Assembly (NCBI RefSeq): GCF_010727475.1
Contig: NZ_AP022567.1
Span: forward strand, 6,262,001-6,326,000
DNA length: 64,000 nt
Direction: 5' to 3'
DNA from: Mycolicibacterium mageritense
GTDB lineage: Bacteria > Actinomycetota > Actinomycetes > Mycobacteriales > Mycobacteriaceae
Made by a program: the position numbers and the translations under genes. The notes beneath the pieces are model-generated. The model had not been told where the DNA came from. It did not search any database and worked only from the letters and a program-made list of their open reading frames with translations. This document shows, piece by piece, positions 8,030 through 16,787 of this stretch (position 1 is its first letter; the number at the start of each line of letters is the position of its first letter).

Positions 8030-8979
8030 TCAGGCAACAGCGCAGTGGTCCGTTCTCGCATCGACGCCCATAGTGCTGCGGTGGCCGCGGTGCACAGCGC
8101 CGCTCCCGCCACGTGGACGGCGACCAGGGCCGCGGGAACCCCGGTGTAGAACTGCACGATGCCGACGAGCCCCTGGCTGCACACGAGCGCCAGCAGCACG
8201 GCCAGCCGCACCATGATCGGCCGGGGCGCCCGGACCGCGGTCAGGGCGAAACCCAGCGCGATGAGCAGCGACAGGTACGCGACGAGCAGCGACGAATGGA
8301 TGTGCACCAGCGTGGTGATCTCGACCTGCAGCCGGGGTACCACGCGGTCGAGGCTCTTGTCGCCTGCGTGCGGGCCCGCCCCGGTGACCAGGGTTCCGGT
8401 CACCAGGATGGCCGCCAGCACCACGGCGCTGAGAACGGTCAACTGGCGCAACGGTTTGGCCACCAGCTCGGTCGGCGCCCCGTCGTCGGGCTGGCCGATC
8501 TTCACGTACAGCAGCACCGAGAGCCACACCATGGTCATGGACGCGACCAGGTGGATCGCGACGGTCCACCACAGCAGGCCTGTGAGCACTGTGATGCCGC
8601 CGATCACCGCCTGCGCGACGGTCGAGGCAGGCATCAGCCACGCGTACATCAGCACTTCGCGACGGCGGCGCGCCCGGGTGACGGCGAGAACCGCTGCCGC
8701 GGCGGTGAGCACGACCAGGAAAGTGACCATGCGGTTGCCGAACTCGACCACCTGGTGCACCACGGCCACCTCGGCGTGCGGCACGGGGGTGAAGCTGCCC
8801 GGAAAGCACTGCGGCCAGGTCGGGCATCCCAGGCCGGACGCGGTGACGCGGACGATGGAACCGGTGACGGCGATGCCGCCTTGGGTGAGGATCACCAGGA
8901 ACGCGATGATCCGCTGGATGCGCAGGCTCGGCATGGGCAGCAGGTCGACCAGTCGCAGAAACAGTCGTCCGACGGGCAC
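8020..8979 (-). CDS. ctaA: Heme A synthase
   Basis: Polytopic membrane enzyme that converts heme O to heme A for the aa3 cytochrome c oxidase; about 319 residues with eight predicted helices. The segment GLGCPTWPQCFPG near residue 50 holds the Cys pair typical of CtaA, and conserved His residues occur in HQVVEFGNR and IHSSLLVAY. I placed the start at GTG 8979; TTG 9003 and ATG 8934 are in-frame alternatives. It corresponds to Rv1456c and lies next to the ABC pair as in M. tuberculosis. Confidence 0.88.
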   Translation of the reverse strand: MPVGRLFLRLVDLLPMPSLRIQRIIAFLVILTQGGIAVTGSIVRVTASGLGCPTWPQCFPGSFTPVPHAEVAVVHQVVEFGNRMVTFLVVLTAAAAVLAVTRARRRREVLMYAWLMPASTVAQAVIGGITVLTGLLWWTVAIHLVASMTMVWLSVLLYVKIGQPDDGAPTELVAKPLRQLTVLSAVVLAAILVTGTLVTGAGPHAGDKSLDRVVPRLQVEITTLVHIHSSLLVAYLSLLIALGFALTAVRAPRPIMVRLAVLLALVCSQGLVGIVQFYTGVPAALVAVHVAGAALCTAATAALWASMRERTTALLPDHN

Positions 8980-9035
8980 GGCCTGATCGTAGAGGATGGG
9001 CAACTACGTCCCGTAGTAGGGCTGGCCCGGGGCGG

Positions 9036-9812
9036 TCAGGTGAACTTGAACCAGCGCATCGCGCACCCGGCCGCGACGCCGCCCCACACCACCAGCACGG
9101 CCACGCCGAACCAGTCCACCGAGAGGCTCATCGCACGCGTCAGCGCCTCGGTGAGCGCGCCGGACGGGGTCAGTCGGGCCACCCACCGCAGTGCCGACGG
9201 CACCAGGCCACCCTCGAGCGTGAGCGCGCCGAGGCCCGCGAAGACGAACCACAAGAGGTTTGCCAGTGCCAGCACGATCTCGGCCTTGAGGGTGCCGCCC
9301 AGCAGCAGGCCCAACGCGGCGAACCCCGCCGTGCCGAGCGCGATGACCACGGCGCCCAGCGCGAGGCCCGCAGGCTGCGGCCGCCAACCCAACGCAAAAC
9401 CGATGGCGCCCAACAGGATCGCCTGCAGGAACACGACGGTGACCACGGCCAGCGCCTTGCCCGCGATGATGCCCCACACCGGCAACGCCGTCGCGCCGAG
9501 GCGTTTGAGCGCACCGTAGCGGCGATCGAACGCCACGGCGATGGCCTGGCCCGTGAACGCTGTCGAGATCACCGCGAGCGCCATGATGGGCGGGGTGAAC
9601 GTGGCTGCGCGGTGTTCACCGAACGAACCAAGCGGCAGCAGCGTCATCCCGATCAGCAGTGTGATCGGGATGAACATCGTGAGCAGCAGCTGCTCGCCGT
9701 TGCGCAGCAAAAGCTTGAGATCCAACGCGTACTGCGCGGCCAGCATCTTCTGGACGCTGGCCGGCCGCGGGTCCGGCGTGAAGGTGCCGGGCGCGAATCG
9801 GTTGGTCGTCAT
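9036..9812 (-). CDS. ABC-2 type transporter permease
   Basis: Membrane subunit of an exporter, 258 residues, start ATG 9812 (MTTNRFAPGTFTPDPRPAS). Six hydrophobic segments are seen, and the family motif region around FDRRYGALKRLGATALPVW (about residues 90-110) matches ABC-2/DrrB-type permeases. It overlaps the ATPase gene by 4 bp (ATGA), so the two make one transporter. It corresponds to Rv1457c. The substrate is unknown; the proximity of ctaA and mptB is conserved in mycobacteria but does not identify it. Confidence 0.88.
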   Translation of the reverse strand: MTTNRFAPGTFTPDPRPASVQKMLAAQYALDLKLLLRNGEQLLLTMFIPITLLIGMTLLPLGSFGEHRAATFTPPIMALAVISTAFTGQAIAVAFDRRYGALKRLGATALPVWGIIAGKALAVVTVVFLQAILLGAIGFALGWRPQPAGLALGAVVIALGTAGFAALGLLLGGTLKAEIVLALANLLWFVFAGLGALTLEGGLVPSALRWVARLTPSGALTEALTRAMSLSVDWFGVAVLVVWGGVAAGCAMRWFKFT

Positions 9813-10810
9813 GAGCGCAACTCCCGTCCCGTCAGATCCAGGAACACGTCTTCGAGGCTGCGTTGCTCGACCCGCATGTCGGTGGCGAGCACGTCGAGCC
9901 GCGCGCACCAGGCCGTGACGGTCGCCAGCACCTGCGGGCCGATGTCGCCCTCGACGAGGTACTCGCCGGGCGCTGCCTCGGTGACCTTGTACTTTTCCGG
10001 AAGCGCCGAGACCAGCAGGGACAGGTCGAGCTTGCGCGGGGCGGTGAACCGCAACTGGTTCTCGGCGCCGCTGCGCATCAGTTCGGCTGGGGTTCCGTTG
10101 GCCACCGGCACGCCGTGGTCGATGATCACGATTCGGTCGGCGAGCTCCTCGGCCTCGGTGAGCTGGTGCGTGGTCAGCACCACGGTCACGCCGTCGCGGC
10201 GCAACGCATCGATCAACTCCCACACCACGATTCGCGCATGCGCGTCCATGCCGGCGGTGGGTTCGTCGAGGAAGACCAGTTCCGGGCGGCCCACCACCGC
10301 ACACGCCAGGGCGAGCCGCTGCTGCTGTCCGCCGGACAGGCGCCGGTAGGTGGTGCGGGCGGATTCGGTCAGGCCGAGGGTGTCCATGAGCCACGCCGGA
10401 TCCAGGGGATCGGCCGCGTACGACGCAACCAGGTTGAGCATCTCACCGGCACGTGCCGCCGGGTACCCGCCGCCGCCCTGCAGCATCACGCCGATGCGCT
10501 CACGCAACCGGGCATTGTCGGCGACCGGGTCGAGGCCGAGAATCTCGATGGTGCCGGCATCGGGGCGGATGAAGCCCTCGCACATCTCGACGGTGGTGGT
10601 CTTGCCTGCGCCGTTGGGGCCCAGCAAGGCCAGCACTTCGGCGCGCTGCACGTCGAGGTCGAGTCCGGACACCGCCGCTGTGGAGCCGTAGTGCTTGGTG
10701 ACGCCCCGCAGCAGCACGGGGACTTCCGACGAAGTTCCCGACGAGCGCTTGCGCGGGGGGTCGTTGGGTTCCGACGAGGCGGTGTCGTCGGGTCCGGAAC
10801 GCGAGGTCAC
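9809..10810 (-). CDS. ABC transporter ATPase (export type)
   Basis: ATPase of 333 residues from GTG 10810, corresponding to Rv1458c. Walker A GPNGAGKTTT, signature LSGGQQQR and Walker B LVFLDEPTAGMD are intact, followed by the H-loop TTHQ. The C-terminal 80 residues after the nucleotide-binding domain are the DrrA-like extension. Its start overlaps the stop of mptB by 4 bp (GTGA), so mptB, the ATPase and the permease are probably cotranscribed and translationally coupled. It may export an envelope precursor or drug. Confidence 0.9.
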   Translation of the reverse strand: MTSRSGPDDTASSEPNDPPRKRSSGTSSEVPVLLRGVTKHYGSTAAVSGLDLDVQRAEVLALLGPNGAGKTTTVEMCEGFIRPDAGTIEILGLDPVADNARLRERIGVMLQGGGGYPAARAGEMLNLVASYAADPLDPAWLMDTLGLTESARTTYRRLSGGQQQRLALACAVVGRPELVFLDEPTAGMDAHARIVVWELIDALRRDGVTVVLTTHQLTEAEELADRIVIIDHGVPVANGTPAELMRSGAENQLRFTAPRKLDLSLLVSALPEKYKVTEAAPGEYLVEGDIGPQVLATVTAWCARLDVLATDMRVEQRSLEDVFLDLTGRELRS

Positions 10811-12483
10811 GGGGACTCAGCGTAGGCGTCGTCGCGGGCGATCGGTTCTTCCGGTGGCGGTGCGGCAGGCTCGGGCAACTTGCGCCATGGCAGGCGGTAA
10901 TAGGTGAGCCCGATCAAGATCAACACGATCACGGTGCTCGCCAACGTCGCCAGCACGATCTGGAACAGTGCGAACCGGTCGCCGTTCGCGGTCGGTCCGA
11001 AAATGCCCACGACCAGCGTCAATGCAATGGTCGCGCCGCGGAACCCGGGGCGGGTGGCCCAGGTCGCCAGCGGCACGATCGCCCACAACAGGTACCACGG
11101 CTGCACCACGGGGAACAGCAGTACCGTCGCTCCCAGCGCGACGCCGAGCCCGCCCACGGGATGCAGGCGCCCGCGCAGCACCGCGAGCAGCAGCCACGTG
11201 ACCAGGATCGCGATGATCGTCACACCGATGGCGCGGGTCAGCCCCAGCACGGCGGTGGTGTGGTCGCCGAGCCCCAGCAGGATGCCGACCTGTCCGGTGC
11301 CCAGCGCCAGCAGCGTCGGTGGTGACATCCAGCTGCGCACGACGTTGGCGGTGCCGAGCGTGAAGACCCAGCCGAATCCGAGGCCGCTGGCCCATCCGAT
11401 GATCGCCATCACGGCCAGGGACAGCGCACCCATCGAAAGGCTCGCGGCGAAGAAGGCCTTGATCGTACCGCCCCAACGCCAGGCCAGCGCCATCGCCACG
11501 AAACCGAGCGCGAGCAGCGACGGCAGTTTGACCTGCGAAGACAGGCTGATCAGGGTGGCGCCGAGGACCAGCATGGCCATCGGTTGCCAGCCGGCCCACT
11601 CGGCGCGGGTGTGCGGCCAGTGCACGGGGCGCGGCAGCAGCGGCGCTGCGGCGTCGATCCCGCGCAGCGCGAATTCGGTACCGGCCAGCATGAGGCCGAG
11701 CATGAGTGCCTCGTTGTGGATTCCTGCGACGAGATGCATGAACAGCAGGGGATTGCACGGCCCCAGCCACAGCGCGCTGACCTCGGCGACGCCGCAGCGC
11801 CGCGCCAACCGTGGTGTCGCCCACACGATCAGTCCGACCCCGAGCAGCACCACCAGCCGATGGCACAGCACGGCCGCGACGATGTTCTCGCCGGTCAACG
11901 CGGATATGCCCTGGCCGATCCAGAGGAAGAGCGGCCCGTACGGCGCGGGAGTCTCGCGCCACAGGCTGGGCACCGACAACGTGAACACGTGGTCGAGCCC
12001 GAGGCCGGTCGCGGGGCCGACGCGGTACGGGTCGAGCCCGATCAGTGAGATCTCGCTCTGCGCGAGATAGGAGTAGACGTCCTTGCTGTACATCGGCGGG
12101 GCGATGAGCAGGGGCAGCGCCCACAGCAGCAGCGTGCGGTCGGACTGGCTGCGCGACATGCGCCGCGGCCCCAGTGCGAAACGGCCCAGCATGAGCCAGG
12201 CCAGAGCCATCATCACCGCGCCCGTGGTGGTCATGGTCAGTGACACGGTCTGGATGCGCGACGGCAGGTTGAGCAGCCGCACGCCGAATGTCGGATCCTG
12301 CACGACCGGGCGGGCGCCCGCACCGAGTGCGCCGATGGCCATCAGCACGGTTCCGGTAGCCCCGAACAGCCGGGTGCGCTTGAGCGCGACGACTTCTGCG
12401 TCGTTGAGCGGGGATCCCACCACGCCTTCGTCGCCGTGCCACCGGGCGATCGACGAGCTGATGGACGACAGGCGGGTGGCCAT
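10807..12483 (-). CDS. mptB: Alpha-(1->6)-mannopyranosyltransferase MptB
   Basis: GT-C-type polytopic glycosyltransferase of 558 residues with about 12-13 hydrophobic helices, corresponding to Rv1459c. In Corynebacterium the family starts the alpha-1,6-mannan core of lipomannan/lipoarabinomannan using polyprenyl-phosphomannose on the outer face of the membrane; the mycobacterial role is less clear because MptA overlaps in function. The first extracytoplasmic loop contains SKDVYSYLAQSEI, where an acidic residue is expected to be catalytic. Start ATG 12483; GTG 12486 is an equally possible start. Confidence 0.88.
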   Translation of the reverse strand: MATRLSSISSSIARWHGDEGVVGSPLNDAEVVALKRTRLFGATGTVLMAIGALGAGARPVVQDPTFGVRLLNLPSRIQTVSLTMTTTGAVMMALAWLMLGRFALGPRRMSRSQSDRTLLLWALPLLIAPPMYSKDVYSYLAQSEISLIGLDPYRVGPATGLGLDHVFTLSVPSLWRETPAPYGPLFLWIGQGISALTGENIVAAVLCHRLVVLLGVGLIVWATPRLARRCGVAEVSALWLGPCNPLLFMHLVAGIHNEALMLGLMLAGTEFALRGIDAAAPLLPRPVHWPHTRAEWAGWQPMAMLVLGATLISLSSQVKLPSLLALGFVAMALAWRWGGTIKAFFAASLSMGALSLAVMAIIGWASGLGFGWVFTLGTANVVRSWMSPPTLLALGTGQVGILLGLGDHTTAVLGLTRAIGVTIIAILVTWLLLAVLRGRLHPVGGLGVALGATVLLFPVVQPWYLLWAIVPLATWATRPGFRGATIALTLVVGIFGPTANGDRFALFQIVLATLASTVIVLILIGLTYYRLPWRKLPEPAAPPPEEPIARDDAYAESP

Positions 12484-12591
12484 CACAGCAGAGTAACCGG
12501 CGCGGGATGGCGTCCCGACGCGGTCAGGGGCCCGCGCGGGTGGCCCAGGTCACGTAAGGGTGCCCTTGCTAGAACCGCGCCGGCAATTCCG

Positions 12592-12608
12592 TCACAATGG
12601 TGTTGTGA
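12592..12608. promoter_or_regulatory. SufR operator palindrome overlapping the sufR start
   Basis: TCACAA (12592-12597), a 5-bp spacer and TTGTGA (12603-12608) form a perfect 6-bp inverted repeat. The right arm includes the GTG start codon of sufR. SufR is known to repress its own operon in mycobacteria when loaded with an iron-sulfur cluster; this palindrome is the obvious candidate site, and its position would block initiation directly. Confidence 0.6.
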
Positions 12609-13387
12609 AATTCCGCCAGGAGTCCGAGCACGCGGCTGCCGCCAGTGTGTCGACGACGCCTGGGGACGTAGTCACAGCCACTGACGGGCAGACCCGACGT
12701 GCCATCATCCAGATGCTGTTGGAAGGTCCGATCACGGCCGGGCAGATCAGCGAGCGGCTCGGCATCTCGGCCGCAGGCGTTCGGCGCCACCTCGACGTCC
12801 TGATCGAGGCGGGCGATGCGCAGGCGAGCGCGGCTGCAGCGTGGCAGCACAGCGGGCGGGGCCGTCCGGCCAAGCGGTACCGGCTGACTGCCGCGGGGCG
12901 GGCCAAGCTCGGCCACACGTACGACGATCTGGCGGTGGCGGCCATTCGGCAGCTGCGCGAGATCGGCGGCAAGGAAGCGGTGCGAACCTTCGCGCGGCGG
13001 CGCGTCGACACCATCCTGGCCGGCGTCACCGAGGAACCCGGCGATGTGCCTGCGACGGCCGAGCGGGTCGCCGCGGCGCTGACCAAGGCCGGCTACGCGA
13101 CCACCACCACGCCGGTGAGCGGCCCGATCCACGGCGTGCAGATCTGCCAGCACCACTGCCCGATATCGCACGTCGCCGAGGAATTCCCGGAGCTGTGCGA
13201 AGCCGAGAGTGAGGCCTTCGCCGACATCCTCGGCACCCACGTGCAGCGGCTGGCCACCATCGTCAACGGTGACTGTGCCTGTACCACGCACGTCCCGCTG
13301 GACACCGAGAACAGCACAGCAACCGTCGGGAGCACAGCCCGCGCCCGCACGACCACCACCACAAGCAACCAAGGAGCGTCGAAATGA
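12605..13387 (+). CDS. sufR: SUF operon transcriptional repressor SufR
   Basis: Iron-sulfur-sensing regulator of 260 residues from GTG 12605. A DeoR/ArsR-like winged helix occupies residues about 25-95 (GQISERLGISAAGVRRHLDVL). A cysteine-rich C-terminal region carries Cys181, Cys185, Cys198, Cys224 and Cys226, suited to bind a [4Fe-4S] cluster. An upstream in-frame start near 12560 exists but would pre-empt the palindrome and lacks support. The stop overlaps the sufB start (ATGA). It corresponds to Rv1460 and heads the operon sufR-B-D-C-S-U-T. Confidence 0.92.
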   Translation: MKFRQESEHAAAASVSTTPGDVVTATDGQTRRAIIQMLLEGPITAGQISERLGISAAGVRRHLDVLIEAGDAQASAAAAWQHSGRGRPAKRYRLTAAGRAKLGHTYDDLAVAAIRQLREIGGKEAVRTFARRRVDTILAGVTEEPGDVPATAERVAAALTKAGYATTTTPVSGPIHGVQICQHHCPISHVAEEFPELCEAESEAFADILGTHVQRLATIVNGDCACTTHVPLDTENSTATVGSTARARTTTTTSNQGASK

Positions 13388-14814
13388 CCATCACGCCCGA
13401 CACGCCACTCACCCAAGAAGAGACCATCGCCTCGCTGGGTAAGTACGGATACGGCTGGTCGGACTCCGACGTTGCCGGCGCCGCGGCTCAGCGCGGGCTC
13501 AACGAGGCCGTCGTGCGGGACATCTCGGCGAAGAAGAACGAGCCGGAGTGGATGCTCGACATCCGGCTGAAGGCGCTGCGCACGTTCGACAAGAAGCCGA
13601 TGCCCAAGTGGGGCTCCAACCTCGACGACATCGACTTCGACAACATCAAGTACTTCGTGCGGTCGACCGAGAAGCAGGCGGCTTCCTGGGAGGAACTGCC
13701 CGAGGACATCCGCAACACCTATGACCGCCTGGGCATCCCGGAAGCCGAGAAGCAGCGCCTGGTGGCAGGCGTCGCCGCACAGTACGAGTCCGAGGTGGTG
13801 TACCACCAGATCCGCGAGGATCTCGAGGCGCTCGGGGTGATCTTCCTCGACACCGATACGGGCCTGCGTGAACACCCGGAGATCTTCAAGAAGTACTTCG
13901 GCACGGTCATCCCCGCGGGCGACAACAAGTTCTCGGCGCTCAACACCGCGGTGTGGTCGGGTGGGTCGTTCATCTACGTGCCGCCGGGTGTGCACGTCGA
14001 CATCCCGCTGCAGGCCTACTTCCGGATCAACACCGAGAACATGGGCCAGTTCGAGCGCACGCTGATCATCGCCGACGAGGGCTCCTACGTGCACTACGTG
14101 GAGGGTTGTACAGCGCCGATCTACAAGTCGGACTCGCTGCACTCCGCCGTGGTGGAGATCATCGTCAAGCCCGGTGCCCGCGTCCGGTACACGACCATCC
14201 AGAACTGGTCCAACAACGTCTTCAACCTGGTCACCAAGCGGGCCCGCGCCGAGGCAGGCGCCACCATGGAGTGGATCGACGGCAACATCGGGTCCAAGGT
14301 CACCATGAAGTACCCGGCCGTGTGGATGACCGGTGAGCATGCCAAGGGTGAGGTGCTCTCGGTGGCGTTCGCCGGTGAGGGCCAGCACCAGGACACCGGT
14401 GCCAAGATGCTGCACCTGGCACCCAACACGTCGTCCAACATCGTGTCCAAGTCCGTCGCGCGGGGCGGCGGCCGGGCGTCCTACCGTGGGCTGGTCCAGG
14501 TCAACAAGGGCGCCCACGGATCGCGCTCGAGCGTGAAATGCGATGCGCTGCTGGTCGACAACGTCAGCCGTTCCGACACCTACCCGTACGTCGACATCCG
14601 CGAGGACGACGTCACGATGGGCCACGAGGCCACGGTGTCCAAGGTCAGCGAGGATCAGCTGTTCTACCTCATGAGCCGCGGCCTCACCGAGGACGAGGCC
14701 ATGGCGATGGTGGTCCGTGGCTTCGTCGAGCCGATCGCCAAGGAACTGCCGATGGAGTACGCACTCGAACTCAACCGGCTCATTGAACTGCAGATGGAAG
14801 GCGCGGTCGGCTAA
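13384..14814 (+). CDS. sufB: Fe-S cluster assembly scaffold protein SufB
   Basis: SufB of 476 residues, the scaffold subunit of the SufBC2D complex that builds [Fe-S] clusters in the cytosol. The family motifs are present: ETDTGL-like region (FLDTDTGL), SGGSFIYVPPGVHV, the EGCTAPIY segment with the conserved Cys, and the C-terminal LMSRGLTEDEAMAMVVRGFVEP. The length is that of an intein-free SufB; M. tuberculosis SufB is interrupted by an intein and this gene is not. Overlaps of 4 bp with sufR and immediate abutment with sufD show tight coupling. Confidence 0.96.
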   Translation: MTITPDTPLTQEETIASLGKYGYGWSDSDVAGAAAQRGLNEAVVRDISAKKNEPEWMLDIRLKALRTFDKKPMPKWGSNLDDIDFDNIKYFVRSTEKQAASWEELPEDIRNTYDRLGIPEAEKQRLVAGVAAQYESEVVYHQIREDLEALGVIFLDTDTGLREHPEIFKKYFGTVIPAGDNKFSALNTAVWSGGSFIYVPPGVHVDIPLQAYFRINTENMGQFERTLIIADEGSYVHYVEGCTAPIYKSDSLHSAVVEIIVKPGARVRYTTIQNWSNNVFNLVTKRARAEAGATMEWIDGNIGSKVTMKYPAVWMTGEHAKGEVLSVAFAGEGQHQDTGAKMLHLAPNTSSNIVSKSVARGGGRASYRGLVQVNKGAHGSRSSVKCDALLVDNVSRSDTYPYVDIREDDVTMGHEATVSKVSEDQLFYLMSRGLTEDEAMAMVVRGFVEPIAKELPMEYALELNRLIELQMEGAVG

Positions 14815-15999
14815 GTGGCACAGAATCTGACAGAGGCGGTGGAAGGCATCGCCCTCAACAAGGGCGAGTTGTTTGCCTCCTTCGACGTCAACGCGTTCGA
14901 AGTACCGGGTGGCCGCGACGAGATCTGGCGGTTCACGCCGCTGCGCCGGCTGCGTGGCCTGCACGACGGCTCGGCCACCCCGACCGGTGATGCGACCATC
15001 ACCGTGTCCGAGCGCCCCGGGGTGACGGTAGAGACCGTCGAGCGTGGCGACGAGCGCCTGGGTCAAGGCGGCGTGCCCACCGATCGTGTTGCCGCTCAGG
15101 CCTTCTCGTCGTTCAACACGGCGACCGTGGTGACCGTGAAGCGCGACACCGAAGTGGCCGAGCCCATCGAGATCGTCGTCGACGGCCCCGGCAAGGATCA
15201 GGTCGCATACGGGCACCTGCAGATCCGGGTCGAGGAACTCTCGCGCGCCATCGTCGTGGTCGACCTGCGCGGCAGCGGCATCTACGCCGACAACGTCGAG
15301 ATCATCGTGGGCGACTCGGCCGGGCTCGGGGTCATCTGGATCGCCGACTGGGCCGACGACACGGTCCACGTCAGCGCGCATCACGCCAAACTGGGCAAGG
15401 ACGCCGTGCTCGGGCACGTCAACGTGACGCTCGGCGGCGACGTCGTGCGAACCGCGGCGACCGTGCGGTTCACCGGACCTGGAGGCGATGCGAAGCTGCT
15501 CGGCACCTACTTCGCAGACGACGGTCAGTTCTTCGAGTCGCGGTTGCTGGTCGACCACGCGTACCCGAACTGTAAGTCCGATGTCCTCTACAAGGGCGCG
15601 CTGCAGGGTGACCCGGAGTCGAATCTGCCCGACGCCCATACCGTTTGGGTCGGCGACGTGCTGATCCGGGCCGAGGCCACCGGCACCGACACGTTCGAGG
15701 TGAACCGCAACCTGGTGCTGACCGACGGTGCGCGCGCCGACTCGGTGCCCAACCTGGAGATCGAGACCGGCGAGATCGTCGGTGCCGGGCACGCCAGCGC
15801 CACCGGTCGTTTCGACGACGAGCAGCTGTTCTACCTGCGTGCCCGCGGCATCCCCGAAGACCAGGCCCGCCGACTGGTGGTGCGTGGCTTCTTCAACGAG
15901 ATCATCGCCAAGATCACCGTCTCCGAGGTGCGCGAGCGTCTGACCGCCGCCATCGAACGAGAACTCGCCATCACCGAATCGAAAGCATCGCACTCATGA
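14815..15999 (+). CDS. sufD: Fe-S cluster assembly protein SufD
   Basis: SufD paralogue of SufB, 394 residues from GTG 14815, directly after the sufB stop. The conserved C-terminal block LFYLRARGIPEDQARRLVVRGFF matches the SufB/SufD core, and the beta-helix region DGQFFESRLLVDHAYPNCKSDVLYKG contains the conserved His and Cys. It forms a heterodimer with SufB and contacts SufC. The stop overlaps the sufC start by 4 bp (ATGA). Confidence 0.95.
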   Translation: MAQNLTEAVEGIALNKGELFASFDVNAFEVPGGRDEIWRFTPLRRLRGLHDGSATPTGDATITVSERPGVTVETVERGDERLGQGGVPTDRVAAQAFSSFNTATVVTVKRDTEVAEPIEIVVDGPGKDQVAYGHLQIRVEELSRAIVVVDLRGSGIYADNVEIIVGDSAGLGVIWIADWADDTVHVSAHHAKLGKDAVLGHVNVTLGGDVVRTAATVRFTGPGGDAKLLGTYFADDGQFFESRLLVDHAYPNCKSDVLYKGALQGDPESNLPDAHTVWVGDVLIRAEATGTDTFEVNRNLVLTDGARADSVPNLEIETGEIVGAGHASATGRFDDEQLFYLRARGIPEDQARRLVVRGFFNEIIAKITVSEVRERLTAAIERELAITESKASHS

Positions 16000-16760
16000 C
16001 CACTCTGGAAATCAAAGATCTGCACGTGTCGGTGACCAGCCCCGAAGAGGCTGAGATCCCGATTCTCAAGGGCGTCGACCTCACCGTGAAGTCGGGGGAG
16101 ACCCATGCTGTCATGGGCCCCAACGGCTCCGGCAAGTCGACGCTGTCCTACGCGATCGCGGGGCATCCCAAGTACACCGTCACCTCCGGGTCCATCACGC
16201 TCGACGGTCAGGACGTGCTCGAGATGAGCGTCGACGAGCGCGCCCGTGCCGGCTTGTTCCTGGCGATGCAGTATCCGGTCGAGGTGCCCGGGGTTTCGAT
16301 GTCGAACTTCCTGCGCACGGCGGCGACCGCGGTGCGCGGCGAGGCACCCAAGCTGCGGCACTGGGTCAAAGAGGTCAAGGGCGCGATGGCCGACCTGGAG
16401 ATCGACCCGGCGTTCAGCGAGCGCAGTGTCAACGAGGGTTTCTCGGGTGGTGAGAAGAAGCGCCATGAGATCCTTCAGCTTTCGCTGCTCAAGCCGAAGA
16501 TCGCGATCCTCGACGAGACCGACTCCGGCCTCGACGTCGACGCGCTGCGCATCGTGAGCGAGGGAGTCAACCGCTACGCCGAGGCAGAGCACGGCGGCGT
16601 CCTGCTGATCACGCACTACACCCGGATCCTGCGGTACATCCGGCCCGAGTTCGTGCACGTGTTCGTGGGCGGCCGCATCGTGGAATCGGGCGGCCCCGAA
16701 CTCGCCGACGAACTCGAAGAGAACGGGTACGTGCGCTTCACGCAGGCGGTTGGTGCCTGA
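15996..16760 (+). CDS. sufC: Fe-S cluster assembly ATPase SufC
   Basis: ABC-type ATPase of 254 residues starting at ATG 15996. Walker A GPNGSGKST, signature FSGGEKKRHEI and Walker B IAILDETDSGLD are intact; the variant D-loop after EVDSGLD is typical of SufC, and ITHYTRIL gives the H-loop His. It drives conformational change in SufBC2D. A 27-bp gap separates it from sufS. Confidence 0.96.
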   Translation: MTTLEIKDLHVSVTSPEEAEIPILKGVDLTVKSGETHAVMGPNGSGKSTLSYAIAGHPKYTVTSGSITLDGQDVLEMSVDERARAGLFLAMQYPVEVPGVSMSNFLRTAATAVRGEAPKLRHWVKEVKGAMADLEIDPAFSERSVNEGFSGGEKKRHEILQLSLLKPKIAILDETDSGLDVDALRIVSEGVNRYAEAEHGGVLLITHYTRILRYIRPEFVHVFVGGRIVESGGPELADELEENGYVRFTQAVGA

Positions 16761-16787
16761 CATAGCGCGGACGCGAGGAGCAAGACA

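Noticed and set aside
13093..15993. 966-codon open frame on the minus strand across sufB and sufD
   Set aside because: It is antisense to two certain genes. High third-position GC leaves the opposite frame open, and its translation is His/Asp/Arg-rich without any domain.
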